Shown here: piece after piece, positions 17,556 to 26,236 of the stretch | How positions within the stretch are numbered: position 1 is the stretch's first letter | Layout: every line of letters begins with the position of its first letter | Assembly: GCF_001894985.1 (NCBI RefSeq) | Contig: NZ_BCXG01000003.1 | Span: 1 to 64,000 of the forward strand | DNA from: Rhodococcus tukisamuensis NBRC 100609 | GTDB lineage: Bacteria; Actinomycetota; Actinomycetes; Mycobacteriales; Mycobacteriaceae | Direction: 5' to 3' | Length of the DNA: 64,000 nucleotides | The notes under the pieces: generated by a model | The model's database searches: none | Told to the model about the DNA's origin: nothing | What the model saw: the letters and a program-made list of their open reading frames with translations, nothing else | Translations under genes and position numbers: made by a program

Positions 17556-18422
17556 ATGACGGAACTCTCGGCTGCCGATCTGGCTCTCGAGCAGGTGGAT
17601 GCCGTACGAGAACGACCCGCGAAGCGTCTCGAACTGCTCGCACGGACCTATCACGGCCCGCACGGGCGGGCGCCCGACCACTTGCCCTTCCGCCGTGCTG
17701 CTCTCGCGTTCATGCGCTGGGAACTGGCGCGGGGTGTGCTCGCGTCGCTGCACACGACTCCGGCGGGCAGCCCGTGGTGGCGCGCCGTCAACGAGCGCTT
17801 GCTGCGGGACGGCTGCGAGGCGGTTGCCCGGAGCGCCGGACTTGGGGGCGCGCCGTCGTCCCCGGTGATACGCCTGTGGATGTCCTTTGTCGCGGATCCT
17901 CGTGGCCGGACCTGGTACCGGGCACACAACGCGAGCATCGTTGCCGCCTACCTGGAAAACCGTGGCCTCGCCGAGCAGGAGAACGCGGCCGAGCGCTTCT
18001 TCCTCAATGTGATGTTGCTGCGGATGCTCTATGCGCATGCACTGGTGTCCGCGCCCCGGCTGGCCCTGCGGCGATTGAGCGGAATCGGTCCGGCACTGGG
18101 CGATCCCACCGTCGCCGTGACCGGAGTCTTCCTCTCCCTCGCTCGCATCGTGCCGGACAGGTATCCGCTGGAGCGCGACGTTCACGAGTACATCGCCGAC
18201 GAGAACCCCCTGGGCCGGATGCTGGACTACGGGATCATCCAACCCCGATTGCAGCGTCTGTACGAGTGGTCTGCGGAAGAATTGCGCGAACCCGGAGTAC
18301 TCGGGCTGGTGCGTGACGGAAATCCTGTCTACGCCTGGCCTTTCGAGGACCGGGACGTGTGGGAGCCGGTGCGGCCGACCCGGACCGTCCGCACGCTCCG
18401 GCGCCTGCTCCCGGCCGACTGA
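17556..18422 (+). CDS. Conserved hypothetical protein
   Basis: A 288-residue soluble, largely helical protein of unknown function. Tryptophan- and arginine-rich blocks (AFMRWELARGVLASLH, SPWWRAVNERLLRDG) and VFLSLARIVPDRYPL stand out. It has no signal peptide and no recognised catalytic motif. The start MTELSAADLALEQ is the first ATG after a run of low-quality upstream frame. It is divergent from monooxygenase 1 across about 185 bp of spacer, so the two may share regulation. I do not recognise the family. Confidence 0.6.
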   Translation: MTELSAADLALEQVDAVRERPAKRLELLARTYHGPHGRAPDHLPFRRAALAFMRWELARGVLASLHTTPAGSPWWRAVNERLLRDGCEAVARSAGLGGAPSSPVIRLWMSFVADPRGRTWYRAHNASIVAAYLENRGLAEQENAAERFFLNVMLLRMLYAHALVSAPRLALRRLSGIGPALGDPTVAVTGVFLSLARIVPDRYPLERDVHEYIADENPLGRMLDYGIIQPRLQRLYEWSAEELREPGVLGLVRDGNPVYAWPFEDRDVWEPVRPTRTVRTLRRLLPAD

Positions 18423-18541
18423 TCACGACCGGACCCGATCGCGGACCGTCCCACAACTTGGACCACCGTCCAGCTCCGGCCGGTCGGCGGGCCCGGCAAC
18501 ACCTAGGCTGGCGCATCGTCCCCAACCGAAGGGAAGTACCG

Positions 18542-20965
18542 GTGCCTGCAAATCGCCCCGCCTGGCTCGCAACACTCGCAATGAGCGTGCTGGTGATCGC
18601 GCAGGCCGCCGCGGATCCGAGCGGCCTGCTGAGTCTGCTCGGCTGGACGGGGGCTCACCTCTGGCCGATCCGGGCGCCCTGGCAGATCGCGCCCTTCGTC
18701 GTCTACCTGCCGGTGCTGCTCGGACTCACGTGGTGGACGGTGCGGACGATCGCCGGCTCCCGCTGGCTGTTCGCGGCCACCGCCTCGGGTGTCGTGCTCG
18801 CGGTGCTGCTGGCCAAGTTCGCGATGTCACTGGTGGCGGCGGGAAACCTCGCGGCCGCGGCGTGGGGCAGCGGTTTCGCCCTCGCCAAGGCGATTCCGGC
18901 CGCATTGATCGTCGCGGGCGTCGTCGCGGTGGCCGGCCGACGGCGCCAGGTCCCCGACCCGCTCCCGCAGGCGCCATCGGTCTGGGTCGGGGCCTTGGCC
19001 TTCGGCGACCTCGCCCCCGTCCTGGCGGGACAGTGGTGGGCCGGCGCCCCGTACGACCGGTGGATGCCCGCACCCAACACCCTCAACGGGGCGTTCGCCA
19101 CGATCGGCGGCGTCGTCGTGCTCGCCCTCGGGGCGATCGGCTGCCAGCGAGTGCTCGGTCGCCGGGTGACGGGCGGGCCTGCCGCGACCTTCCTCGCCGG
19201 GTGGTTCGCGGCGATGTGGGCCGGCGCGCTGCTCGCCCTGGCCGCGACGCTCGTCGGACTGCTCTCCGACGACAGCTTCGCCGGTGACCTCTGGCCGCTG
19301 ATGGCCACCTACATCCGGCTCGCGGACGGCGTCTCCTACGGCGCCTGCACCGGCTGGATCGTCGGGCTCGCGGCCGTGTGGGCCCGGCGTCGTTCGGCGC
19401 AGCACGACGCCGAGCAGTCGGCGCCCGATCCGGCCCGCCGCCAATTGGTGCCCGTCGGCGCGGTCGTGCTCGCCGCGATCGTGGTCGCGGTGCCGCTCCT
19501 GGCCACTGCGGACGCCGAGCCCGCGCCGCCCGCCACGGCCGACGCGATCGCCGCCGCCGAGACCGGCACCCTTCTCCCCCTGCGTGTCTCGGGTGACACG
19601 ATCACCGACACCGCGGACCGCGAGGTCCTTCTGCGCGGCGTCAACGTCAACCAGCTCGTCGACTTCTACGCGCCCCGCCCGGAGGTCCCGCCGACCTTGC
19701 CGCTGACCGAGCAGGACTTCGCGGGCATCGCCGCGGACGGGTTCAACGTGGTGCGGCTCGGCCTGTCCTGGTCGGCCCTCGAGCCGGACCGCGGCCGTTA
19801 CGACGAGGCGTACGTCGACCGGATCCGGGGCGCCGTCGCGCAGGCCAAGGCGCACGGCCTCTACACCGTGCTCGACATGCACCAGGACGGCTGGTCGAAC
19901 GCGCCGTCGCCCGACGACGTCAGCTGCCGGCCTGGCGCCTCGCCGATGTGGGGCTACGACGGCGCCCCCGATTGGGCCACGATCACCGACGGCGCACCGC
20001 GCTGCCAGTTCACCGGCCGCGACATCTCCCCGGCGGGCGGCCGCGCGTTCAACAACTTCTACTACGACACCGACGGCGTGCAGGACCGGCTGGTGCAGGC
20101 CTGGGCGATGCTCGCGGGCGAGTTCAAGGACGAGCCGGCCGTCGCGGGGTACGACCTGCTGAACGAGCCGAACTTCGGCGAGACCGCGCCGCTCACCTCG
20201 TCGCTGCTGCTCGGCCGCTTCTACGACCGGACCATCGATGCCATCCGGGAGGCCGGCGCCGAGCAGATCGTCTACTTCGAGCCGAGCATCCTGTGGTCCG
20301 GCCTCGGGTTCGACAGCGGCCCTCCGCCCGGCTTCACCGACGACCGCAACATCGTCTTCTCCCCGCACCTGTACGCGGAGTCGATCACCGTGGACGCCTC
20401 GCTGGGCCTGCCGACGATCGTCAGCATCGAACGGGGCTTCACCCTCGCCGACCGGGTGGCCCGCATGTACGGCGTCCCGTACTGGAGCGGCGAGTACGGC
20501 TTCTGGGGCGACGATCTCGTCGAGAAGGCCACCCGCTTCGCGACGGCGCAGGACGCGCACGCCCAGGGCGGCGCCTACTGGGTGTGGCGGCAGGCCTGCG
20601 GGGACCCGCAGAACGGCATCCAGGAACTGGGCGACGGGCTGATGCCCGTCCTGTGCAGCACCGGGGCCGACGCCCCGCGGAACACCGCCCTGCTCGACCA
20701 GCTCACCCGCGCCTACCCGCGATTCGCGCCCGGGCGGATCACCCACCTCGCGGCCGACGGCGACCGACTGGAGCTGACCGGCCGCGCCGGTGAAGGTAGT
20801 TGCCGACTCGAGGTCTGGTTCCCCGGCGAGCTCGGCGGCGGCGCCTCGGCCGTCGACACGGTCGGGATCGAGGGCGTCGAGATCGCCCCGGCCGGCGGCG
20901 GAATGCTGCTCACCGGTTGCGCCACCGGGGATTACGAGTTGCGGACCGGCGCGACGGGAAGCTGA
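18542..20965 (+). CDS. Membrane-anchored GH5-type glycoside hydrolase
   Basis: An 807-residue two-part protein. Residues 1-325 contain about eight or nine hydrophobic segments. After a short Ala/Pro linker, residues about 345-807 form a glycoside hydrolase family 5 catalytic domain resembling endoglycoceramidases. The acid/base is Glu542 in LLNEPNFGE and the nucleophile Glu651 in WSGEYGFW; GVNVNQLVDFYAP, LDMHQDGW and SPHLYAES are other conserved blocks. The topology puts the hydrolase outside the membrane, where it could act on a glycolipid or cell-wall glycan. The GTG start is preceded by GAAGGGAAG. Its stop abuts the stop of the TetR gene. Confidence 0.82.
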   Translation: MPANRPAWLATLAMSVLVIAQAAADPSGLLSLLGWTGAHLWPIRAPWQIAPFVVYLPVLLGLTWWTVRTIAGSRWLFAATASGVVLAVLLAKFAMSLVAAGNLAAAAWGSGFALAKAIPAALIVAGVVAVAGRRRQVPDPLPQAPSVWVGALAFGDLAPVLAGQWWAGAPYDRWMPAPNTLNGAFATIGGVVVLALGAIGCQRVLGRRVTGGPAATFLAGWFAAMWAGALLALAATLVGLLSDDSFAGDLWPLMATYIRLADGVSYGACTGWIVGLAAVWARRRSAQHDAEQSAPDPARRQLVPVGAVVLAAIVVAVPLLATADAEPAPPATADAIAAAETGTLLPLRVSGDTITDTADREVLLRGVNVNQLVDFYAPRPEVPPTLPLTEQDFAGIAADGFNVVRLGLSWSALEPDRGRYDEAYVDRIRGAVAQAKAHGLYTVLDMHQDGWSNAPSPDDVSCRPGASPMWGYDGAPDWATITDGAPRCQFTGRDISPAGGRAFNNFYYDTDGVQDRLVQAWAMLAGEFKDEPAVAGYDLLNEPNFGETAPLTSSLLLGRFYDRTIDAIREAGAEQIVYFEPSILWSGLGFDSGPPPGFTDDRNIVFSPHLYAESITVDASLGLPTIVSIERGFTLADRVARMYGVPYWSGEYGFWGDDLVEKATRFATAQDAHAQGGAYWVWRQACGDPQNGIQELGDGLMPVLCSTGADAPRNTALLDQLTRAYPRFAPGRITHLAADGDRLELTGRAGEGSCRLEVWFPGELGGGASAVDTVGIEGVEIAPAGGGMLLTGCATGDYELRTGATGS

Positions 20966-21595
20966 CTAGCGGGCGCCGATCTCGGCGCGGTCCACGGTGA
21001 CCAGCAGGGCCAACGAGTCGGCGGTACGGGCGCAGAAGGCGTCGGCGTCTGCGAGCCCGCTGGTGAGGCCTCGCATTGTGGTGGCCGCCATCAACAGGTC
21101 GAATACGGCCTCGGAGACCGCGGCGTTGGCGTCGCCGGAACGTTCCGGGAAGGCCGCGGCCACCCGCGCGGTCAGCGCGGCGCGGGCGGGGTGCTCGGAT
21201 CGTGTGACCAGGCGCTCGTAGACACCCTCGTCGGAACGATAGGCGGACAGCAGCCCCGGGATCGCCGCGCGGGTGGCGGGTTCCGCGATCCGCACCAGGA
21301 ACATCCGGGTCCACGTGAGCAGGTCCGCGTGCAGGTCGTCGGTGACCTCGGGCAGGGCGACGTCCTGCATACCGAAGATCGCGTCCTCGATGAGCGACTC
21401 CCGGGTCGCCCAGCGCCGATAGATCGCGGCGGTGCCCAGCTTCGCCCGGCGGGCGATCGCGGTGATGGTGGTCTTCTGGTAGCCGCATTCGACCAGCAAT
21501 TCCCTGGTGGCGGCGAGGATGGCCTCGTCGACCTGCGGATCGCGAGGTCGTCCCACTCCGGCGGTGCCGGTCCGGCGATCTCTGCGTTCATCCAC
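20966..21595 (-). CDS. TetR family regulator of the AttH-like/phosphotransferase pair
   Basis: A 209-residue TetR protein. The HTH reads ITAIARRAKLGTAAIYRRWATRESLIED, and the ligand domain contains VFDLLMAATTMRGLTSG. It is clearly paralogous to the TetR at 41454-42074, sharing GRPRD at the N-terminus, the IYRRW recognition helix and TTMRGLT. The start is placed at GTG 21595, just inside the promoter region; a longer in-frame stretch would cross the operator. It is divergent from the gene at 21695 with an 18-bp perfect palindrome between them, so it probably represses that pair. Confidence 0.84.
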   Translation of the reverse strand: MDERRDRRTGTAGVGRPRDPQVDEAILAATRELLVECGYQKTTITAIARRAKLGTAAIYRRWATRESLIEDAIFGMQDVALPEVTDDLHADLLTWTRMFLVRIAEPATRAAIPGLLSAYRSDEGVYERLVTRSEHPARAALTARVAAAFPERSGDANAAVSEAVFDLLMAATTMRGLTSGLADADAFCARTADSLALLVTVDRAEIGAR

Positions 21596-21637
21596 AACCG
21601 CGGACAGTACCGGACGTCTTTCGGCGAAACCAATACG

Positions 21638-21655
21638 TTGCGGAGCGCTCCGCAA
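21638..21655. promoter_or_regulatory. Perfect 18-bp TetR operator
   Basis: TTGCGGAGCGCTCCGCAA is a perfect palindrome located 42 bp from the TetR start and 39 bp from the divergent ATG at 21695. Its size and position are those of an autoregulatory TetR operator controlling both promoters. Confidence 0.78.
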
Positions 21656-21694
21656 TAGATTGTCGTCAGGCATCCATCGACGAAAGGGCAGGCC

Positions 21695-22840
21695 ATGATC
21701 ACCCCGCACGACGAATTGCTCATCCACCAGCTCCCCACGACCCTCGATCACGTCTCGCAGAGCGACCTGCGCTGGACCGAGCGCATCGTGATGTACGGCT
21801 TCGACAAGTCCGGCGAGATCAGCATCATGACCGGCCTGGCGAAGTACCCGAACCGCAACGTCCTCGACGCCTACGCCATGGTCACCCGCAAGGGCGAGCA
21901 GGCCCGCGTGGTGCGCATGTCCACCGAGCTGAACCCGCAGACCGGTGCCCTGAACGCGTTCAGCGTCGGGCCGTACACGTACGAGATCGTCGAGCCGCTA
22001 CGCAAGGTGCGCTCCACCGTCGAGTCCAACGAGCACGGGCTGAGCCTGCAGCTCGACTTCACCGGCGACTTCCCGGTCTACGAGCAGACCGCGGCCTTCC
22101 ACCGCAGCCGCGGACGGGTCCGCGAGGACGCCCGCCGCTTCTACCAGAACGGCACCATCACCGGCTGGATCGAGATCGACGGCGAGCGCATCGAGATCGA
22201 CCCCGACAACTGGTGGTTCGGCCGCGACCACTCGTGGGGCGTGCGCCACGGCGGCGGCGGCGGCAGCCTGTCCGAGGGAGGGAACATGCAGCCCTCCGAG
22301 GTGCCCGCCGGCGTCCTCTACTACATGGGCATCTTCCAGTTCGAGGACGAGGTGGTGCATTTCGCGCAGCGCGAGACCCACACCGGGGAGCGCTGGCAGT
22401 TCGAGGGCGAGGTGCTCTTCCCGATCGACTCCGGCAAGGAGCCGCTGCCGATCATCGACGTCGAGCACGACCTGGACTTCCGCGACGACCTCCGCGTCGT
22501 CAAGTCCGGCACGTTCACCGTGCACCGCGCGGACCGCTCGACCGACGTCATCGAGGTCAAGCCGGTGTGCGACTTCTGGCCGGGCCTGGCCGGGTACGAC
22601 GAGTACAACGGCTACGCGTCGGGCATGTACCGCGGCAAGGACTTCAGCGACAGCTTCGACGTGGACATCACCGACGTCGACGAGATCCGCAAGGTGAGCA
22701 TGCTCAGCGAGACGCTCTGCGAGGTCCGGATGGGCGACAAGGTCGGGCACGGGCTGGTGGAGATGGTGTTCATGGGCGTGAACCCGCGCTACGGCTACAC
22801 CGACTGGAGCGCCAACCGATCCGGCGCGGACAATGGCTGA
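21695..22840 (+). CDS. AttH/CrtC lipocalin-like protein
   Basis: A 381-residue soluble beta-rich protein. The block NWWFGRDHSWGVRHGGGGG contains the DxSWGxR motif seen in AttH/hydroxyneurosporene-synthase-like double lipocalin folds, which often bind or hydrate isoprenoid or steroid-like lipids. There is no signal peptide. An AGGGCAGGCC ribosome region precedes the ATG. The gene overlaps the next one by 8 bp, so the two proteins are translationally coupled and probably work together on a small hydrophobic substrate. The precise reaction is unknown. Confidence 0.65.
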   Translation: MITPHDELLIHQLPTTLDHVSQSDLRWTERIVMYGFDKSGEISIMTGLAKYPNRNVLDAYAMVTRKGEQARVVRMSTELNPQTGALNAFSVGPYTYEIVEPLRKVRSTVESNEHGLSLQLDFTGDFPVYEQTAAFHRSRGRVREDARRFYQNGTITGWIEIDGERIEIDPDNWWFGRDHSWGVRHGGGGGSLSEGGNMQPSEVPAGVLYYMGIFQFEDEVVHFAQRETHTGERWQFEGEVLFPIDSGKEPLPIIDVEHDLDFRDDLRVVKSGTFTVHRADRSTDVIEVKPVCDFWPGLAGYDEYNGYASGMYRGKDFSDSFDVDITDVDEIRKVSMLSETLCEVRMGDKVGHGLVEMVFMGVNPRYGYTDWSANRSGADNG

Positions 22841-23864
22841 GCGGGTCGCGCCGGAAGACCTGGCGGCAGCCCTCGAACCAATTGTCCAGCAGCGTATTCC
22901 GGGTGCACAGAACGCGAAGATCGTCGACTGGAAGCGCACCGAACGCGGGTTCTCCACCGAGACCTACCTGTTCAACCTCGAGGGTGCCGAGCACGAGTCG
23001 GCCGGGTACGTCTTCCGCCGGCCGCCCGAGGTCTCGCTGTTCCCGGACTACGACCTGCGGCGCCAGTACCTGGTCTCGGAGCGGCTCGCGACGACCGACC
23101 TCCCGGTCCCCAGCGTCCAGTGGATCGACGCGGACGACAACCCGCTCGGCACTCCGTACTACGTGATGGACCGCATCGGTAATGCCGAGGCGCCCAGCGA
23201 CTTCCCGTCCTACCACACCGCCGGCAACTACTTCGAGGCCGACGAGCAGGGTCGGGCGAAGATGTGGTGGGAGTGCGTGGAGACGATGGCGCAGGTGCAT
23301 CTCCTCGACCCCGAGGAGCTGCGGCTCGGGTTCCTGGCGATGCCCAAGTTCGGGGACAAGCCGGTCGAGCAGATCGTGAACTACCTCGACTGGGCCGTGC
23401 GCTGGGCGGCGCCGGAGCTGCCCCCGGTGATGGAGAAGGCCCTGACCTGGCTCAAGGGCAACCTCTACGAGCCGGAGCACGTGACGCTGGTTTGGGGCGA
23501 CGCCCGCATGTCGAACATCCTGTACACGCCGGAGCTGTCCGTCGCCGGCGTACTCGACTGGGAGATGGCGTATCTGGGCGACCACGAGGCCGACCTGGCC
23601 TGGGTGCTGTTCCTGGACTGGGCGTGCAGCGAGTACGAGGGACACCCGACCCTGCCCGGCACCCCGACGCGGGAGGAGACCATCGCCCGCTACGAGGAAC
23701 TGACCGGCTGGAAGGTGCAGAACCTGCTGTTCAACGAGGTGCTCGGCGCGGTGCTGCTCTCGGTTCCGCTGCTGCGCCTGTCCACCCATCTGAACCTCGG
23801 TGACAACGTCAGCATCAGCGGGTTCTGCATGGCGCGACTCGAACAACTCCTGGGCGAGGCCTAG
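22833..23864 (+). CDS. APH-type phosphotransferase family protein
   Basis: A 343-residue kinase-like protein. The nucleotide-binding loop region TERGFSTETYLF, the catalytic loop LVWGDARMSNIL (Brenner motif, with Trp instead of the usual His) and the metal-binding segment VLDWEMAYLGD are present. Proteins of this type phosphorylate hydroxyl groups of small molecules; close relatives sit in lipid and steroid catabolic loci and in ACAD10-like hydroxyacid pathways. It overlaps the AttH-like gene by 8 bp and is under the same TetR control. A phosphorylation-then-elimination route for a hydroxylated substrate is possible but speculative. Confidence 0.82.
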   Translation: MAERVAPEDLAAALEPIVQQRIPGAQNAKIVDWKRTERGFSTETYLFNLEGAEHESAGYVFRRPPEVSLFPDYDLRRQYLVSERLATTDLPVPSVQWIDADDNPLGTPYYVMDRIGNAEAPSDFPSYHTAGNYFEADEQGRAKMWWECVETMAQVHLLDPEELRLGFLAMPKFGDKPVEQIVNYLDWAVRWAAPELPPVMEKALTWLKGNLYEPEHVTLVWGDARMSNILYTPELSVAGVLDWEMAYLGDHEADLAWVLFLDWACSEYEGHPTLPGTPTREETIARYEELTGWKVQNLLFNEVLGAVLLSVPLLRLSTHLNLGDNVSISGFCMARLEQLLGEA

Positions 23865-23876
23865 AAGTTGTTCACC

Positions 23877-23908
23877 CCCCCGGCGAACTGGATGGAGTTC
23901 GCCGGGGG
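23877..23908 (+). terminator. Hairpin after phosphotransferase gene
   Basis: CCCCCGGCGAACT (23877-23889) pairs perfectly with AGTTCGCCGGGGG (23896-23908) around a GGATGG loop, 12 bp after the stop codon. This is a strong 13-bp stem without a clear T-tract. Confidence 0.65.
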
Positions 23909-23919
23909 CATGGGCCTCG

Positions 23920-23955
23920 GGTGTCGGTGTGGGTCGGAAGACACACACCGACACC
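23920..23955. repeat. Second hairpin downstream of phosphotransferase
   Basis: GGTGTCGGTGTG (23920-23931) pairs with CACACCGACACC (23944-23955) around a 12-base spacer. It immediately follows the first hairpin and may be a backup terminator or the edge of the insertion-sequence remnant. Confidence 0.5.
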
Positions 23956-24049
23956 AGGGGCCTTTCTCACGTGCGCCGAGGGCGGCGACGGCAGCGCCCT
24001 ACGATGATCACGCGGCGACGATGAGAGACAATCCTGGCCTCCGAGAGGT

Positions 24050-24254
24050 GATATCGGCCGGCGCTTGTACAGGTGGTAGCCGGGGCTGCTGACCCCGAGC
24101 AGACGGCAACAGATCTTGACCGGGTGCCCGGCATCGACAAGTGAATCGATCACCGGGTGAACCCTTTTGGGGCGGGAAGGCTCTCCCCGAGCAGCTTCGA
24201 GGCTTCAAGGAGGATCTCGACCTCGGCCTCGAGTTGTCGGATGCGTTTGTTGCT
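24050..24254 (-). mobile_element. IS3-family transposase remnant (OrfA tail and OrfB head)
   Basis: On the minus strand, one frame encodes IRQLEAEVEILLEASKLLGE and ends PAPKGFTR-stop at 24150, which is the C-terminal helix of an IS3-type OrfA. An overlapping GTG at 24153 opens VIDSLVDAGHPVKICCRLLG then VSSPGYHLYKRRP, the N-terminus of the matching OrfB. Everything past about 24050 loses similarity, and OrfA has an upstream in-frame stop, so the element is broken at both ends. No inverted repeats or target duplications were found. The region 23865-24402 otherwise holds only hairpins and the next promoter. Confidence 0.75.
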
Positions 24255-24402
24255 CGAACTTCACACCGAGTTGGGTAAGAAACCTTGGGGTAGGTCATCT
24301 CAACCAAACCGGGGGACAGTCCCTTTCAAACTGACCTCAGTCCCTGTGCACTGCCAACCTGCGATGTGTAACAAACCATCGACGCCAACCTATTGTCAGG
24401 TC

Positions 24403-26070
24403 GTGAGCATTCCTAACTATCTCGACGACGCCGCCCGGTTTCGGGTTCGCACCGCACTCGCCTGCTCGATGGCGGTCGTGGGGCTTGCCGCGTCGGCGCC
24501 GGCCGCGACGGCCGCACCCGTATCGAGTGCACCCGCCGACTGCGTCCCCTTCGGCACCGCGCAGGTGCCGCCCGGTCTGCCATCGTTCGGAGCCAGGGAT
24601 GGGTTGGCGGGCCTGCCGGAGTTTGCGGGGTCGGGCGCCCCGGCGAGCGTCGAACTGCGTACCCAGACCACACAGTTCAACAAGTTCTGGGACTACGCAC
24701 TTGCCGGGAACGCGCTGCTCACCCGGCCCCGGGTGTGGAATGGCGCCAACCCCGAGCCGTGGCGATACGCCCCGCTGCCGACATGTCTGCGCGAGCGCCT
24801 AGTCGGGATCTCGGTGGACGACGACGAGTTGGTCGCGGTCGACGAGGACGGATGGATCTACACCATGGACAACGCCTCACAGGCCCCGGTCTTCTGGAAC
24901 TGGACTTCCTCGTTCGGGGCGCCGCTGTGGACCGGCAAGGGCAAGCAGTTGCCCGGCGGCGACCCCGGAACCTGGGCGTTGAGCGTCGGATCACCCTGGG
25001 ACAACCAGACTTACGCGGACGTCGCGGGCCGGATCCACTTCTTCGGGCTCGCGAAGATGACAATGGTGCCCGCGCTGACCGGTGACGGCAGCCGGATCAC
25101 CTACGCGGACCCGTGGCTGCCCGACGACGACAGCTACGAGATCGGCGGACCCGTCGGCGGGCGCTTCCAGTCGATCGCGCTGTCCTCCTCGGCCTCGACA
25201 ACCTTCGTGATGAACAAGTACGGCGACATGTACACCCGCAACTACGACATCGACGGTACCGGAGGGGATTCGGTGTTCTTCCGCTACAGCTGGGACGATC
25301 AGACCGGCAAACCCACCGCGCCGAACTCCGCCTTCGAAGCGTGGTTCAAGAACTACGCCGCGATCCAACTGCCCGCGCAGGACTGGGTGCACCAGCCCAA
25401 GATCCCGGGCGAGATCACCTCGGCGATCAGCGTGCACTCCACCGGTGTGGGCCCGGACCGCCGGGAGCTGCGCGTGGCCGGCAAGAGGGACGGACGCACC
25501 GGATTCTGGCGCAAGGACCTGACCGCCCCGGTGTGGGAGTTCACACCCACCGGCGCGCCGCTTCCCGGCACCTCAGTGCGGAACTCGCAGGCGGACCGAT
25601 CCTCGGACACCCTTGCGCCCCCGGCTCCGTGGAACCTGTCTGCGCCGCTGCCCGGCCGCGACACCGTCGTCGACGCGCAGTTGCTCGTCGACTGGCAGGT
25701 CCCGTATTCGATCCTCGATCCCCGCCTGCTCGACGAGGCCGGCCTGAAGGCGGGGCCGTCCGGGTACCGGCTGTCCGTCGAGCATTTCGATCCGGCCGCG
25801 ACCACCCGGCCCGCCACGGTGACTGCACCCGACGGGAAGACGTTCCCGGTACTCCTGCACACCGCGGACGGCCTGCGCCTGGGGCCGCGCGGCGCAGGCC
25901 TCGACGATCAGCCCAGGCACCTCGTCGGCGCCATCGAGGTACCCCGCGCCGCCTTCGACGCGCGGGGCGCGGATCCGACCCTCGACGCGTTCGTGCGGGA
26001 CTGGTCGCGGGGCAAGCGCGTGGCACCCATCACCCTCAGCGCCACCGATCACGACCTGGTCGTGCGATAG
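24403..26070 (+). CDS. Large secreted protein of unknown function
   Basis: A 555-residue exported protein. After a short N-terminal segment, a hydrophobic signal core (ALACSMAVVGLAASAPAATA) precedes the mature part. The mature protein is rich in Trp, Asp, Gly and Tyr and contains beta-propeller-like turns (DEDGWIYTMDNASQ, NKYGDMYTRNYDIDG), so a repeated beta fold is likely. No catalytic motif is recognised. The GTG start is preferred for the length of the signal peptide; an in-frame ATG at 24364 is possible. It converges on the acyl-CoA ligase operon with a strong hairpin between them. Confidence 0.65.
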   Translation: MSIPNYLDDAARFRVRTALACSMAVVGLAASAPAATAAPVSSAPADCVPFGTAQVPPGLPSFGARDGLAGLPEFAGSGAPASVELRTQTTQFNKFWDYALAGNALLTRPRVWNGANPEPWRYAPLPTCLRERLVGISVDDDELVAVDEDGWIYTMDNASQAPVFWNWTSSFGAPLWTGKGKQLPGGDPGTWALSVGSPWDNQTYADVAGRIHFFGLAKMTMVPALTGDGSRITYADPWLPDDDSYEIGGPVGGRFQSIALSSSASTTFVMNKYGDMYTRNYDIDGTGGDSVFFRYSWDDQTGKPTAPNSAFEAWFKNYAAIQLPAQDWVHQPKIPGEITSAISVHSTGVGPDRRELRVAGKRDGRTGFWRKDLTAPVWEFTPTGAPLPGTSVRNSQADRSSDTLAPPAPWNLSAPLPGRDTVVDAQLLVDWQVPYSILDPRLLDEAGLKAGPSGYRLSVEHFDPAATTRPATVTAPDGKTFPVLLHTADGLRLGPRGAGLDDQPRHLVGAIEVPRAAFDARGADPTLDAFVRDWSRGKRVAPITLSATDHDLVVR

Positions 26071-26198
26071 CCACGCACGCTCCTTCCGATGATCGCGGAT
26101 CCACAAAGGGCGCTCTGCCCGAAGCTGACGTCCGCTAGTCGGCCGGCAGGAATGTGATCGATCGGGCCGGCCAGCGTGGCGGCAGCCGGATCGCCGTG

Positions 26199-26232
26199 CC
26201 GCCTCGCCCCGGTTTGATCCGGGGCGAGGCGG
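26199..26232. terminator. Bidirectional terminator between secreted protein and ligase
   Basis: CCGCCTCGCCCCGG (26199-26212) pairs perfectly with CCGGGGCGAGGCGG (26219-26232) around a TTTGAT loop, four bases from the end of the ligase gene. It probably ends the leftward operon and may also stop the secreted-protein transcript. Confidence 0.75.
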
Positions 26233-26236
26233 ATCG

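Noticed and set aside
18827-20746. A 639-codon minus-strand open frame opposite the GH5 gene
   Set aside because: Composition is typical of antisense high-GC frames; the plus-strand GH5 domain is unambiguous.
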